DNA from: Helicobacteraceae bacterium
GTDB lineage: Bacteria > Campylobacterota > Campylobacteria > Campylobacterales > Sulfurimonadaceae
DNA length: 8,046 nucleotides
Direction of reading: 5' to 3'
Assembly: GCA_015489055.1 (NCBI GenBank)
Contig: WFMO01000244.1
Coordinates: 1 to 8,046 of the forward strand
The notes beneath the pieces were generated by a model. The model saw only the letters and a list, made by a program, of their open reading frames with translations, ran no database searches and was not told the DNA's origin. A program made the translations under genes and the position numbers. This document shows positions 1-5,990 of this stretch, one piece after another; the stretch's first letter is position 1, and each line of letters opens with the position of its first letter.

Positions 1-587
1 CGATCATCATTTTTCATACGGTTAATACCTTCAGAAACAGCCCTTAGTGCATCAATATCCAATCCTGAGTCAATCTCATCTAGTATGATTACATCTGGCT
101 GCAGTATTTCCATCTGTAAAATTTCATTACGCTTTTTTTCACCGCCTGAAAAACCGTCATTTAAAGAGCGTGAGATTAATTCCGGTTTCATGCCCAATTG
201 TTCTGCTTTTTTTCTCATGAGCTTTAAAAACTGAGCGGCATTTGTTTCCTTTTTACCCTCATGTTTCTCTTTTTCATTTAGTGCGGTGCGTAAGAAATAG
301 GCATTATTTACGCCGGGAATTTCAATAGGATTTTGAAAGCTTAAAAAAATACCGCCCAATGCTCTTTCTTCAGGCGCCATATCTAAAATATTTTTATCTT
401 TATACACTATTTCACCCTCAGTAACCTCAACATCAAAATGACCAACTATCGCTTTTGACAAAGTTGATTTACCGGCACCGTTTGGTCCCATAATCGCATG
501 AACCTTACCCTTTTGCAATTTAAGGTTTAATCCTTTTAAAATAGATTTTTCACCAATCTTTGCGTATAAATTTTTTATATCCATCAT
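1..587 (-). CDS. sufC: SufC, Fe-S cluster assembly ATPase (partial, C-terminus off the left edge)
   Basis: Cytosolic ABC-type ATPase of the SufBCD complex, which builds Fe-S clusters; it powers conformational change in the SufB-SufD scaffold and is not a transporter. The 195 visible codons contain Walker [10 protein letters not shown] (residues 34-42, K40), the Q-loop at Q85 ([10 protein letters not shown]), the SufC-type signature [10 protein letters not shown] (146-155), Walker B VIILDE (166-171, catalytic E171) and the D-loop DSGLDIDAL. The K40, Q85 and E171 positions agree with E. coli SufC as I recall it. The family is about 250 residues long, so roughly 55 residues including the H-loop His are outside the window. 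The ATG at 587-585 overlaps the sufB stop as ATGA, and an AAGGAAG ribosome site lies 6 nt upstream. A second in-frame ATG at 584-582 is the alternative start. The overlap implies translational coupling with sufB. The identification is firm. Confidence 0.96.
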   Translation of the reverse strand, partial: MMDIKNLYAKIGEKSILKGLNLKLQKGKVHAIMGPNGAGKSTLSKAIVGHFDVEVTEGEIVYKDKNILDMAPEERALGGIFLSFQNPIEIPGVNNAYFLRTALNEKEKHEGKKETNAAQFLKLMRKKAEQLGMKPELISRSLNDGFSGGEKKRNEILQMEILQPDVIILDEIDSGLDIDALRAVSEGINRMKNDD

Positions 588-2017
588 CCTACACTTCCTT
601 CTAATGTTAAATTTAATAACTCTTTTGCTTCAACTGCGAACTCCATAGGTAATTGTGCAAAAACCCCTTTACAAAATCCGTGTACTATCATTGAAACCGC
701 ATTTTCTTCATTTATACCGCGCTGCCTTAAATAAAACAACTGCTCATCACTAATTTTTGACGTAGTAGCTTCATGTTCAATTTGACCTGCTTGATTTTGA
801 GAATCCAAATATGGAAAAGTGTGAGCCCCGCACTCAGAACCAATCAGTAAACTATCGCATTCGCTATAATTTCGTGCACCAGATGCATTGGAGCCTATTT
901 TGACTAAACCACGGTAAGTATTTTGACCTTTCATGGCGGAAATACCTTTAGATATAATGGTTGAGCGTGTATTTTTACCAAGATGAATCATTTTGGTGCC
1001 TGTATCTGCTTGTTGTGCTCTTGAAGTAACAGCAACAGAGTAAAATTCTCCAACAGAACCATCACCCTTTAAAATACAACTTGGATACTTCCATGTAATC
1101 GCCGAGCCTGTTTCAACCTGTGTCCATGAAATCTTAGAGTTATCTCCATCGCACAAACCACGTTTTGTAACCAGATTGTAAATACCGCCTTTACCCTCAT
1201 CGTCACCGGGATACCAATTTTGTATAGTTGAGTATTTTATTTCAGCATCTTTTTTGGCTATCAATTCAACAACTGCGGCATGGAGCTGATTGTCATCTCT
1301 TTGTGGAGCTGAACAACCCTCATTATATGAAACATAACTTCCCTCATCTGCAATGATTAAAGTACGCTCAAACTGCCCTGTGTTTTTAGCATTGATACGG
1401 AAATATGTTGAAAGCTCCATAGGGCATCGAACATTTTTTGGTATATATACAAAAGTACCGTCTGTAAAAACAGCAGCATTTAATGCTGCATAAAAGTTAT
1501 CGGTCATTGGCACGACAGAAAACATATATTCTTGTATCAACTCCGGATGATCTCTCATAGCTTCAGAGATTGAGCAAAAAATAATACCTTTTTCTTGTAA
1601 TGTCTCTGAATATGTTGTTTTAACAGATACCGAATCAAAAACAGCATCAACTGCAATGCCTTCAAGCATTTTTTGCTCTTGGATAGGAATACCTAATTTC
1701 TCATAAGCCTCCAATATCTTATCATCCACCTCATCTAAACTATTTGGTGCTTTTTTTGGAGCTGAAAAGTATGAAATGCTTTGATAATCGATAGGTTCAT
1801 AATCCAAATGCGCCCACTTAGGCTCTTTCATAACTTCCCATTTATGTAAAGCTTTTATCCGCAAATCAGTCATCCAAGATGGCTCATCCTTTTTAGTTGA
1901 GATAAATCTGAGAACATCTTCGTTTAGACCGGGAGGTACCGTATCTGCTTCTATGTCCACAGAAAATCCCAATTGATAATCTTGTGAAAGAATCTTGTCA
2001 ACATGATTTTGTGCCAT
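584..2017 (-). CDS. sufB: SufB, Fe-S cluster assembly scaffold protein
   Basis: Scaffold subunit of the cytosolic SufBC2D complex, on which nascent Fe-S clusters are assembled from cysteine-derived sulfur before transfer to client proteins. The 477-residue protein is full length for the family (about 470-495). It has the N-terminal helical region, the central beta-helix core (roughly 140-400) and the conserved C-terminal block. C387 in ECDSLLIG corresponds to E. coli C405, which accepts sulfur, and E416 in QIEHEATTS corresponds to E. coli E434; the same offset of 18 fits both. The tail GFCKGVF...[13 protein letters not shown] is also typical of SufB and separates it from the shorter SufD. The ATG at 2017 follows an excellent AAAGGAG ribosome site. 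The gene has its own candidate promoter and overlaps sufC by 4 bp. The lineage is inferred to be Campylobacterota, where Campylobacter and Helicobacter rely on NIF-type machinery, so a SUF operon is a notable trait. Confidence 0.97.
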   Translation of the reverse strand: MAQNHVDKILSQDYQLGFSVDIEADTVPPGLNEDVLRFISTKKDEPSWMTDLRIKALHKWEVMKEPKWAHLDYEPIDYQSISYFSAPKKAPNSLDEVDDKILEAYEKLGIPIQEQKMLEGIAVDAVFDSVSVKTTYSETLQEKGIIFCSISEAMRDHPELIQEYMFSVVPMTDNFYAALNAAVFTDGTFVYIPKNVRCPMELSTYFRINAKNTGQFERTLIIADEGSYVSYNEGCSAPQRDDNQLHAAVVELIAKKDAEIKYSTIQNWYPGDDEGKGGIYNLVTKRGLCDGDNSKISWTQVETGSAITWKYPSCILKGDGSVGEFYSVAVTSRAQQADTGTKMIHLGKNTRSTIISKGISAMKGQNTYRGLVKIGSNASGARNYSECDSLLIGSECGAHTFPYLDSQNQAGQIEHEATTSKISDEQLFYLRQRGINEENAVSMIVHGFCKGVFAQLPMEFAVEAKELLNLTLEGSVG

Positions 2018-2048
2018 GAAAACTCCTTTAATATCTTTTATACAGTGT

Positions 2049-2054
2049 ATTATA
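2049..2054 (-). promoter_or_regulatory. Candidate sigma-70 promoter (-10 box) of sufBC
   Basis: Read on the minus strand there is a perfect TATAAT preceded by T-rich DNA (TTTGTTC directly before it) and no good -35. This is the usual form of housekeeping promoters in Campylobacterota. Transcription would begin near 2042, giving a leader of about 25 nt before the sufB ATG. A short inverted repeat, ATACA-g-TGTAT (2040-2050), overlaps the -10 and the predicted start site and could be an operator, although repeats this short arise by chance in AT-rich DNA. No experimental support is available here. Confidence 0.55.
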
Positions 2055-2076
2055 GAACAAATAGGACAAAAATTAT

Positions 2077-2108
2077 CTTAATTAACAATATTGTTATCAT
2101 AAATTAAG
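2077..2108. repeat. Interrupted palindrome upstream of the suf promoter; possible operator or weak terminator
   Basis: Outer arms CTTAATT (2077-2083) and AATTAAG (2102-2108) are exact inverted copies. Inside them is a perfect 14-bp palindrome, TAACAATATTGTTA (2083-2096), with a 6-nt unpaired ATCATA on one side. The element fills the gap between the AMMECR1 stop codon (2110) and the sufB -10 box, centred about 46 bp upstream of the predicted transcription start. That position suits a regulator of suf expression (a Fur-like or Rrf2-like protein is a guess). Alternatively, the RNA hairpin followed by ATAATTTTTG could act as a weak terminator for the AMMECR1 gene. Confidence 0.45.
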
Positions 2109-2109
2109 A

Positions 2110-2673
2110 CTATATATTATCAAACCTGTCTTTTATGGCATCTACTTGATATGTATAAATTTCAGGATGCTCTTGATAGATAGTTGGATTTGCACCTGCT
2201 TTATAGCTTAAATGTTCTAAAAATTCTTTAGGCGTTTTTAACTGTTCCCATACCTGAGGTAAAAATGTGCCCTGATACTGACCCAAACTTAAAATCAATC
2301 CATCTTTATGAGGTTTGATTTTATCTGCCAAATCATTAAAATCACGATATTGCAAAGGTTGTGGGTTAGATAATAAGGATATTTCTAATGTTAAATGATT
2401 TAATTCTTCTTTTGTAACAGGAGCAAAACGAGGATCTTTAGATGCTGCAGCAATAGCATTTTCATATATATCTTCAAATAACGGTCGTCTGGCAATAATA
2501 GATCCTATACATCCACGAAGACTACTGTCATATTGCAATGTTACAAATGAAGCCCCGTTACGGCTCAAATATTGATATGTCCTTAAGATTGATGCCTTAT
2601 CAATCTTATATTCTATATGCAAATGTTGTAGAATTGCGTATTTGGCGACTTGAAGCAAAATTCTATCTAACAT
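2110..2673 (-). CDS. AMMECR1-domain protein (AmmeMemoRadiSam system protein A type)
   Basis: A 187-residue protein of the AMMECR1 family, whose biochemical role is not established. In many prokaryotes a member is encoded beside a Memo-family protein (B) and a radical-SAM protein, hence the name AmmeMemoRadiSam. The hallmark LRGCIG lies at residues 52-57, preceded by ASFVTL (41-46). DPRFAPV (80-86) and FLPQVWEQ (137-144) are further conserved blocks. The length is normal, and there is no signal peptide or membrane segment, so the protein should be cytosolic. Neither a Memo nor a radical-SAM partner is in the window; neighbours are the M23 peptidase gene upstream (45-bp gap) and sufB downstream (92-bp gap). 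The ATG at 2673 has an AGGAG ribosome site 6 nt upstream, but site and start codon lie in a strong inverted repeat. Family membership is confident; function is unknown. Confidence 0.9.
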   Translation of the reverse strand: MLDRILLQVAKYAILQHLHIEYKIDKASILRTYQYLSRNGASFVTLQYDSSLRGCIGSIIARRPLFEDIYENAIAAASKDPRFAPVTKEELNHLTLEISLLSNPQPLQYRDFNDLADKIKPHKDGLILSLGQYQGTFLPQVWEQLKTPKEFLEHLSYKAGANPTIYQEHPEIYTYQVDAIKDRFDNI

Positions 2674-2705
2674 AATATACTCCTAATTCATATAGAGTAT
2701 ATTAT
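2672..2705. repeat. 11-bp perfect inverted repeat over the AMMECR1 gene start and ribosome site
   Basis: ATAATATACTC (2672-2682) and GAGTATATTAT (2695-2705) are exact inverted copies separated by 12 nt. In a minus-strand transcript they form an 11-bp stem that holds the AU of the start codon and the GAG of the AGGAG ribosome site (2680-2684). The upstream arm overlaps the candidate -10 box at 2701-2706. A transcript started from that local promoter would therefore lack most of the upstream arm, while read-through RNA from the M23 gene would carry the full hairpin. It could also be a DNA operator. Confidence 0.6.
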
Positions 2706-2706
2706 A
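2701..2706 (-). promoter_or_regulatory. Candidate -10 box for the AMMECR1 gene
   Basis: A perfect TATAAT on the minus strand, preceded by TTTGTAG and without a convincing -35. The predicted start is near 2694, leaving a leader of about 21 nt. The box sits in a 13-nt inverted repeat, AGTATA-t-TATACT (2696-2708), just after the M23 stop codon (2719). This AT-rich gap makes chance matches likely, so the call is tentative. Confidence 0.4.
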
Positions 2707-2718
2707 CTACAAACTGTA

Positions 2719-4071
2719 TCAATTACCGTTATTGCTTTGTGTTTGGTTGATAATTTTTTTTGCTTTTTTTAAGACATTGGTAATATTGGTTTTAATCCAG
2801 CCACCGTCAAGCCATTCAAACGGATTAACAGCATTTCCTTGTACATAAACTCCAAAATGTAAATGAGGGCCAAAAGCATCGCCTGTAGCTCCCGCTCTTG
2901 CTACTGCTTCTGCTCTATGCACTAAAGCGCCTTTAGATACGAGATAAGAAGACAAGTGGGCAAAAAGCGTGTATAGACCAAATTTATGGTTAATAATCAG
3001 TACATTTCCATATAAATCCAACCATCTTTTTGTTGTTACCCTACCACTATTACTAGCATACACCTTTGAATGTGCATAACGAGCTATATCTATACCTTGA
3101 TGATATGATTGAGAAATTAACTTATGATTATAATAATACATTCTATGTTCTGCAAAATACGCCTCTAGTGCGGAACCAGGCAACGGTTTAAAGCCATGCA
3201 TATTAAAAGAACTGATCATATTTTTACTTGTTTTGCTAGTTAGTTTACTAATTTCATCATTATCTTTTACGCGTAAAACACTGTTTGCTTTAGCAAATAT
3301 AGCTCCCGGTTCGCTAGGAACGCTAATTCCTGCACGTCTTAAAAGGCTGACAACCTTTGATAAGATATAAGCCTTAGGTACTTTAACGATAGTCGTTTTA
3401 TACTTATAGCTCTTCCAATAAAGCGGTACTTGAGCTTGTGAGACATTACCTGCGTTATCTGTTGCTACTACCTCTGCGTTAAAAGTTTTATTGCCAAGAG
3501 GCCATGCAATTAGTGAAGCATAGTAACCTTTTTTATAAAAAGGAGTTAAGTGAAACTTATATTTATTATTTACCAAAATATATGCACTTTTTAGATTTTT
3601 ATCACTTATCTGAACCACGGCAACAGCACTTCCGCCATTTCCTATCGCATAAGAGTTATCTACTACTGAAACCATTGGTGGAGTAGTATCAACCTGCAAT
3701 GGTATGCGCATAAACATCTTGTTGCCTGCGAAAAAATGCCATTTAGAGTTATCAGTTACCGTTACATTTAAAACTATTTGTCCGTTTGGCAAAGAGGAAG
3801 GCAGTTTGACATCTATATTTACAATATTCTTAATGGGGTGCACATCTGATTTAGCAAGCACAATAGTTTGTCTATTAGTTGTCATAGTTACTTTATATTT
3901 TTTAATACCCGTTTTATCCGTGAAAGTAATTTTTACCGGCTTTATTAGATTTGTAAACTTACCTGAATTGATAATGATTTTTGGAGGTATTCTACTAAAA
4001 GATGGGGAAAAATAAACAAATCCAATAGCGCCGAAAAACATAAGAACGACAAAAGACCATACTGCTCTCAT
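2719..4071 (-). CDS. M23 family zinc metallopeptidase, membrane-anchored cell-wall hydrolase
   Basis: Predicted peptidoglycan endopeptidase acting in the periplasm. From the ATG at 4071 (450 residues) the protein starts MRAVWSF, followed by one hydrophobic segment (about 5-21) that serves as a signal anchor. A beta-rich region of about 250 residues follows, with an Ig-like look (DTTPP at 128-132, ATDNAGN at 203-209). The C-terminal LytM-type domain lies at about 320-425. Its motifs are intact: HQGID (zinc ligands H324 and D328), FAHLSS (H372) and GPHLHFGV (catalytic H403, zinc ligand H405). An upstream in-frame GTG at 4113 would add 14 residues, but AAAGG sits 7 nt before the ATG at 4071 and the anchor then starts normally. 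The family resembles Campylobacterota shape-related M23 enzymes such as Csd3, but I cannot assign an orthologue. The 83-bp gap to the PII gene upstream holds a candidate promoter. Confidence 0.92.
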   Translation of the reverse strand: MRAVWSFVVLMFFGAIGFVYFSPSFSRIPPKIIINSGKFTNLIKPVKITFTDKTGIKKYKVTMTTNRQTIVLAKSDVHPIKNIVNIDVKLPSSLPNGQIVLNVTVTDNSKWHFFAGNKMFMRIPLQVDTTPPMVSVVDNSYAIGNGGSAVAVVQISDKNLKSAYILVNNKYKFHLTPFYKKGYYASLIAWPLGNKTFNAEVVATDNAGNVSQAQVPLYWKSYKYKTTIVKVPKAYILSKVVSLLRRAGISVPSEPGAIFAKANSVLRVKDNDEISKLTSKTSKNMISSFNMHGFKPLPGSALEAYFAEHRMYYYNHKLISQSYHQGIDIARYAHSKVYASNSGRVTTKRWLDLYGNVLIINHKFGLYTLFAHLSSYLVSKGALVHRAEAVARAGATGDAFGPHLHFGVYVQGNAVNPFEWLDGGWIKTNITNVLKKAKKIINQTQSNNGN

Positions 4072-4100
4072 TAATATACCTTTGTATGAAAAATTAAAGC

Positions 4101-4106
4101 AGTATA
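4101..4106 (-). promoter_or_regulatory. Candidate -10 box for the M23 peptidase gene
   Basis: TATACT on the minus strand in the 83-bp gap between the PII gene and the M23 gene, preceded by TTTTGTGATAC and lacking a clear -35. Transcription would start near 4094, about 23 nt before the chosen ATG at 4071. This would place the GTG at 4113 outside the transcript and so supports the shorter protein. I saw no G/C-rich terminator hairpin after the PII gene, so read-through from amtB is also possible. Confidence 0.35.
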
Positions 4107-4154
4107 GTATCACAAAATATTAACGATTTGCTAACAACTAAAACAAAGTTTCAC

Positions 4155-4505
<351 letters not shown>

Positions 4506-5801
4506 TTATAAGTTAAATGCACGTTCACCGTGAATTGTTTCATCTAGACCCATCTCTTCTATCTCAGTACTTACGCGTCCACCGCCTGTGATTGCCGATG
4601 CTATCAAGTAAACCACAATGGTTCCAATTAGCGTATAAAGAGCAACTATACCTGCTGATTCTATCTGAACCCATATCTGTCCCAATCTATCATTATGATC
4701 TTTTAAAGGTCCATCCCATAATAACGCCTTATCATTAAGAGCAAAAATACCTGTAGCAATAGCTCCCCAAAGTCCGCCTAAAAAGTGAATACCAAAAGCA
4801 TCCAAACTATCGTCATATCCAAATATCTTCTTAAGGGTAGCGACACCAAAATATCCTACAACAGAGCCGCCTATTCCAATAGCAAAAGCACCGCCTACTC
4901 CAACAAAACCTGCAGCAGGAGTAATAGCTACCAATCCTGCAACCACGCCACTAGCCGCACCTAACAGCGTAGGTTTTTTGTAAACAATCCATTCGATAAC
5001 AATCCATGTAACAGCTGCCATCGCCGTTGCTATCGTGGTTGTTAGTGCCGCTAAACCGGCGATAAAGTTTGCACCAAATGCAGAACCGGCATTAAAGCCA
5101 TACCAGCCAAACCAAAGCAAAGCTGCTCCAAGAGCTGTTAGCATAACGCTCATAGGCTTCATAGCAATCATTGGATACCCTTTTCTTTTACCTAAAAAGT
5201 ATGCGAGTACCAATCCGGCAAGTCCACCATTCATATGAACAACCGTACCGCCAGCAAAATCAAGAGCACCAAGTTTCATTAAATATCCTCCACCCCACAC
5301 CATATGTGCAATTGGACCATATACTACAGGTACCCATATAGCTGCAAAAATAACCCAAGTGGAGAATTTCATGCGATCAATAATAGAACCACTCGCAATT
5401 GCTACGGTAATAGCAGCAAATGTGCCTTGAAAAAATACAAATACATAAGTGGGATAAGTCCCGCTAAGCTGATTCCACTTAATCCCGTTTAAAAAGACAT
5501 TAGCAAATCCGCCATAAAAATTATTAATACCGCCTGCAGAAGTTCCAAATGCTATAGAATAGCCTACGATAATCCATACTATAAATGCGATAGAAAAACC
5601 TACATACACCATAGAATATGTATTTAACATATTTTTAGTACGCGTCATACCTCCATAAAACAGTGCAAGACCTGCAGGTGTCATCAGCAACACAAGTGCG
5701 CTTGCCATTATCATCCATGCCGTATCACCTGTATTTAACTTATCACTTGCAAGTGCAAGCGAAGGTAAAAACAGTAAAACTGCTAAGAACCATCTTTTCA
5801 T
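4506..5801 (-). CDS. amtB: AmtB, ammonium transporter (Amt/Mep/Rh family)
   Basis: Inner-membrane trimeric ammonium channel that supplies nitrogen for assimilation. From the ATG at 5801 the protein has 431 residues. A signal peptide (1-18, ending LALA) is followed by about 11 membrane segments. Pore residues are all present and align with mature E. coli AmtB at a constant offset of 21: Phe gate F128 and F236 (F107, F215), recruitment-site W169 and S240 (W148, S219), D181 (D160) and the twin histidines H189 and H339 (H168, H318). The C-terminal tail keeps GLD (418-420) and HGE (424-426), the region that couples the channel to PII. A TTG directly before the ATG (5804) would add one residue, but ATG with AAGGAGA upstream is the better start. 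The gene precedes the PII gene, the reverse of the common enteric glnK-amtB order. I saw no sigma-54 -24/-12 element upstream. Confidence 0.97.
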   Translation of the reverse strand: MKRWFLAVLLFLPSLALASDKLNTGDTAWMIMASALVLLMTPAGLALFYGGMTRTKNMLNTYSMVYVGFSIAFIVWIIVGYSIAFGTSAGGINNFYGGFANVFLNGIKWNQLSGTYPTYVFVFFQGTFAAITVAIASGSIIDRMKFSTWVIFAAIWVPVVYGPIAHMVWGGGYLMKLGALDFAGGTVVHMNGGLAGLVLAYFLGKRKGYPMIAMKPMSVMLTALGAALLWFGWYGFNAGSAFGANFIAGLAALTTTIATAMAAVTWIVIEWIVYKKPTLLGAASGVVAGLVAITPAAGFVGVGGAFAIGIGGSVVGYFGVATLKKIFGYDDSLDAFGIHFLGGLWGAIATGIFALNDKALLWDGPLKDHNDRLGQIWVQIESAGIVALYTLIGTIVVYLIASAITGGGRVSTEIEEMGLDETIHGERAFNL

Positions 5802-5816
5802 CAATCTCTCCTTGGT

Positions 5817-5836
5817 TGCTCAAATATAAATGAGCA
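5817..5836 (-). promoter_or_regulatory. Small hairpin in the amtB leader next to the ribosome site
   Basis: TGCTCA (5817-5822) and TGAGCA (5831-5836) are exact inverted copies around an 8-nt AT loop. In the amtB transcript this gives a 6-bp stem that ends 3 nt before the AAGGAGA ribosome site (5807-5813). It does not cover the site itself. It could affect mRNA stability or translation, or be a protein-binding palindrome. A 6-bp stem may also be chance. Confidence 0.35.
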
Positions 5837-5852
5837 GAATGTTTCAAGCGAT

Positions 5853-5858
5853 ATTGTA
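5853..5858 (-). promoter_or_regulatory. Candidate -10 box of the amtB operon
   Basis: TACAAT on the minus strand with TG one base upstream (TGCTACAAT, extended -10) and T-rich DNA (CTCTTTTCTTAAA) before it. The predicted start is near 5846, giving a leader of about 45 nt that includes the hairpin at 5817-5836. The form suggests a housekeeping sigma factor rather than sigma-54. Confidence 0.45.
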
Positions 5859-5884
5859 GCATTTAAGAAAAGAGGATAATCGGT

Positions 5885-5905
5885 TTTAATGATTAAATTT
5901 TAATC
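5885..5905. repeat. Cluster of mirrored half-sites in the amtB-gyrA divergent region; possible operator
   Basis: Three half-sites in 21 bp: TTTAAT (5885-5890), ATTAAA (5892-5897) and TTTAAT (5899-5904). They make two overlapping perfect inverted repeats, TTTAAT-g-ATTAAA (5885-5897) and GATTAAA-t-TTTAATC (5891-5905). The cluster lies about 52 bp upstream of the predicted amtB start and about 67 bp upstream of the gyrA start, so control of amtB is the more natural reading. A related TTAATGATT occurs at 5886-5894 and again at 5925-5933. The regulator is unknown. Confidence 0.4.
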
Positions 5906-5952
5906 AACACAAAGTAATTGCCTGTTAATGATTTTTCTAAGACAACTTATGC

Positions 5953-5958
5953 TAAAAT
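5953..5958 (+). promoter_or_regulatory. Candidate extended -10 promoter of gyrA
   Basis: TTATGCTAAAAT (5947-5958) contains TAAAAT with an upstream TGC, a close match to the extended -10 typical of Campylobacterota. The T-rich ATTTTTC lies about 20 bp further upstream, where a -35 would be. Transcription would start near 5965, about 26 nt before the gyrA ATG. Confidence 0.55.
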
Positions 5959-5990
5959 GCAAATAAAATTATTCTGCATAGGTAAGATTG

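Noticed and set aside
4072..4113. GTG start at 4113 extending the M23 protein by 14 residues
   Set aside because: The extension would place a short polar stretch before the signal anchor, has no clear ribosome site, and lies upstream of the predicted transcription start. The ATG at 4071 has AAAGG at proper spacing.
4072..4154. Rho-independent terminator after the PII gene
   Set aside because: No G/C-containing stem followed by a T-run on the minus strand; the GTTAGC/CGTTAA stretch does not pair properly.
5035..5492. Plus-strand open frames antisense to amtB
   Set aside because: The amtB protein is unambiguous on the other strand; these translations are low-complexity mirror frames without recognisable domains.
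5802..5990. Possible sigma-54 promoter, small gene or structured RNA between amtB and gyrA
   Set aside because: No TGGCAC-N5-TTGC element on either strand, no open frame with a ribosome site, and no extended pairing beyond the short repeats listed.
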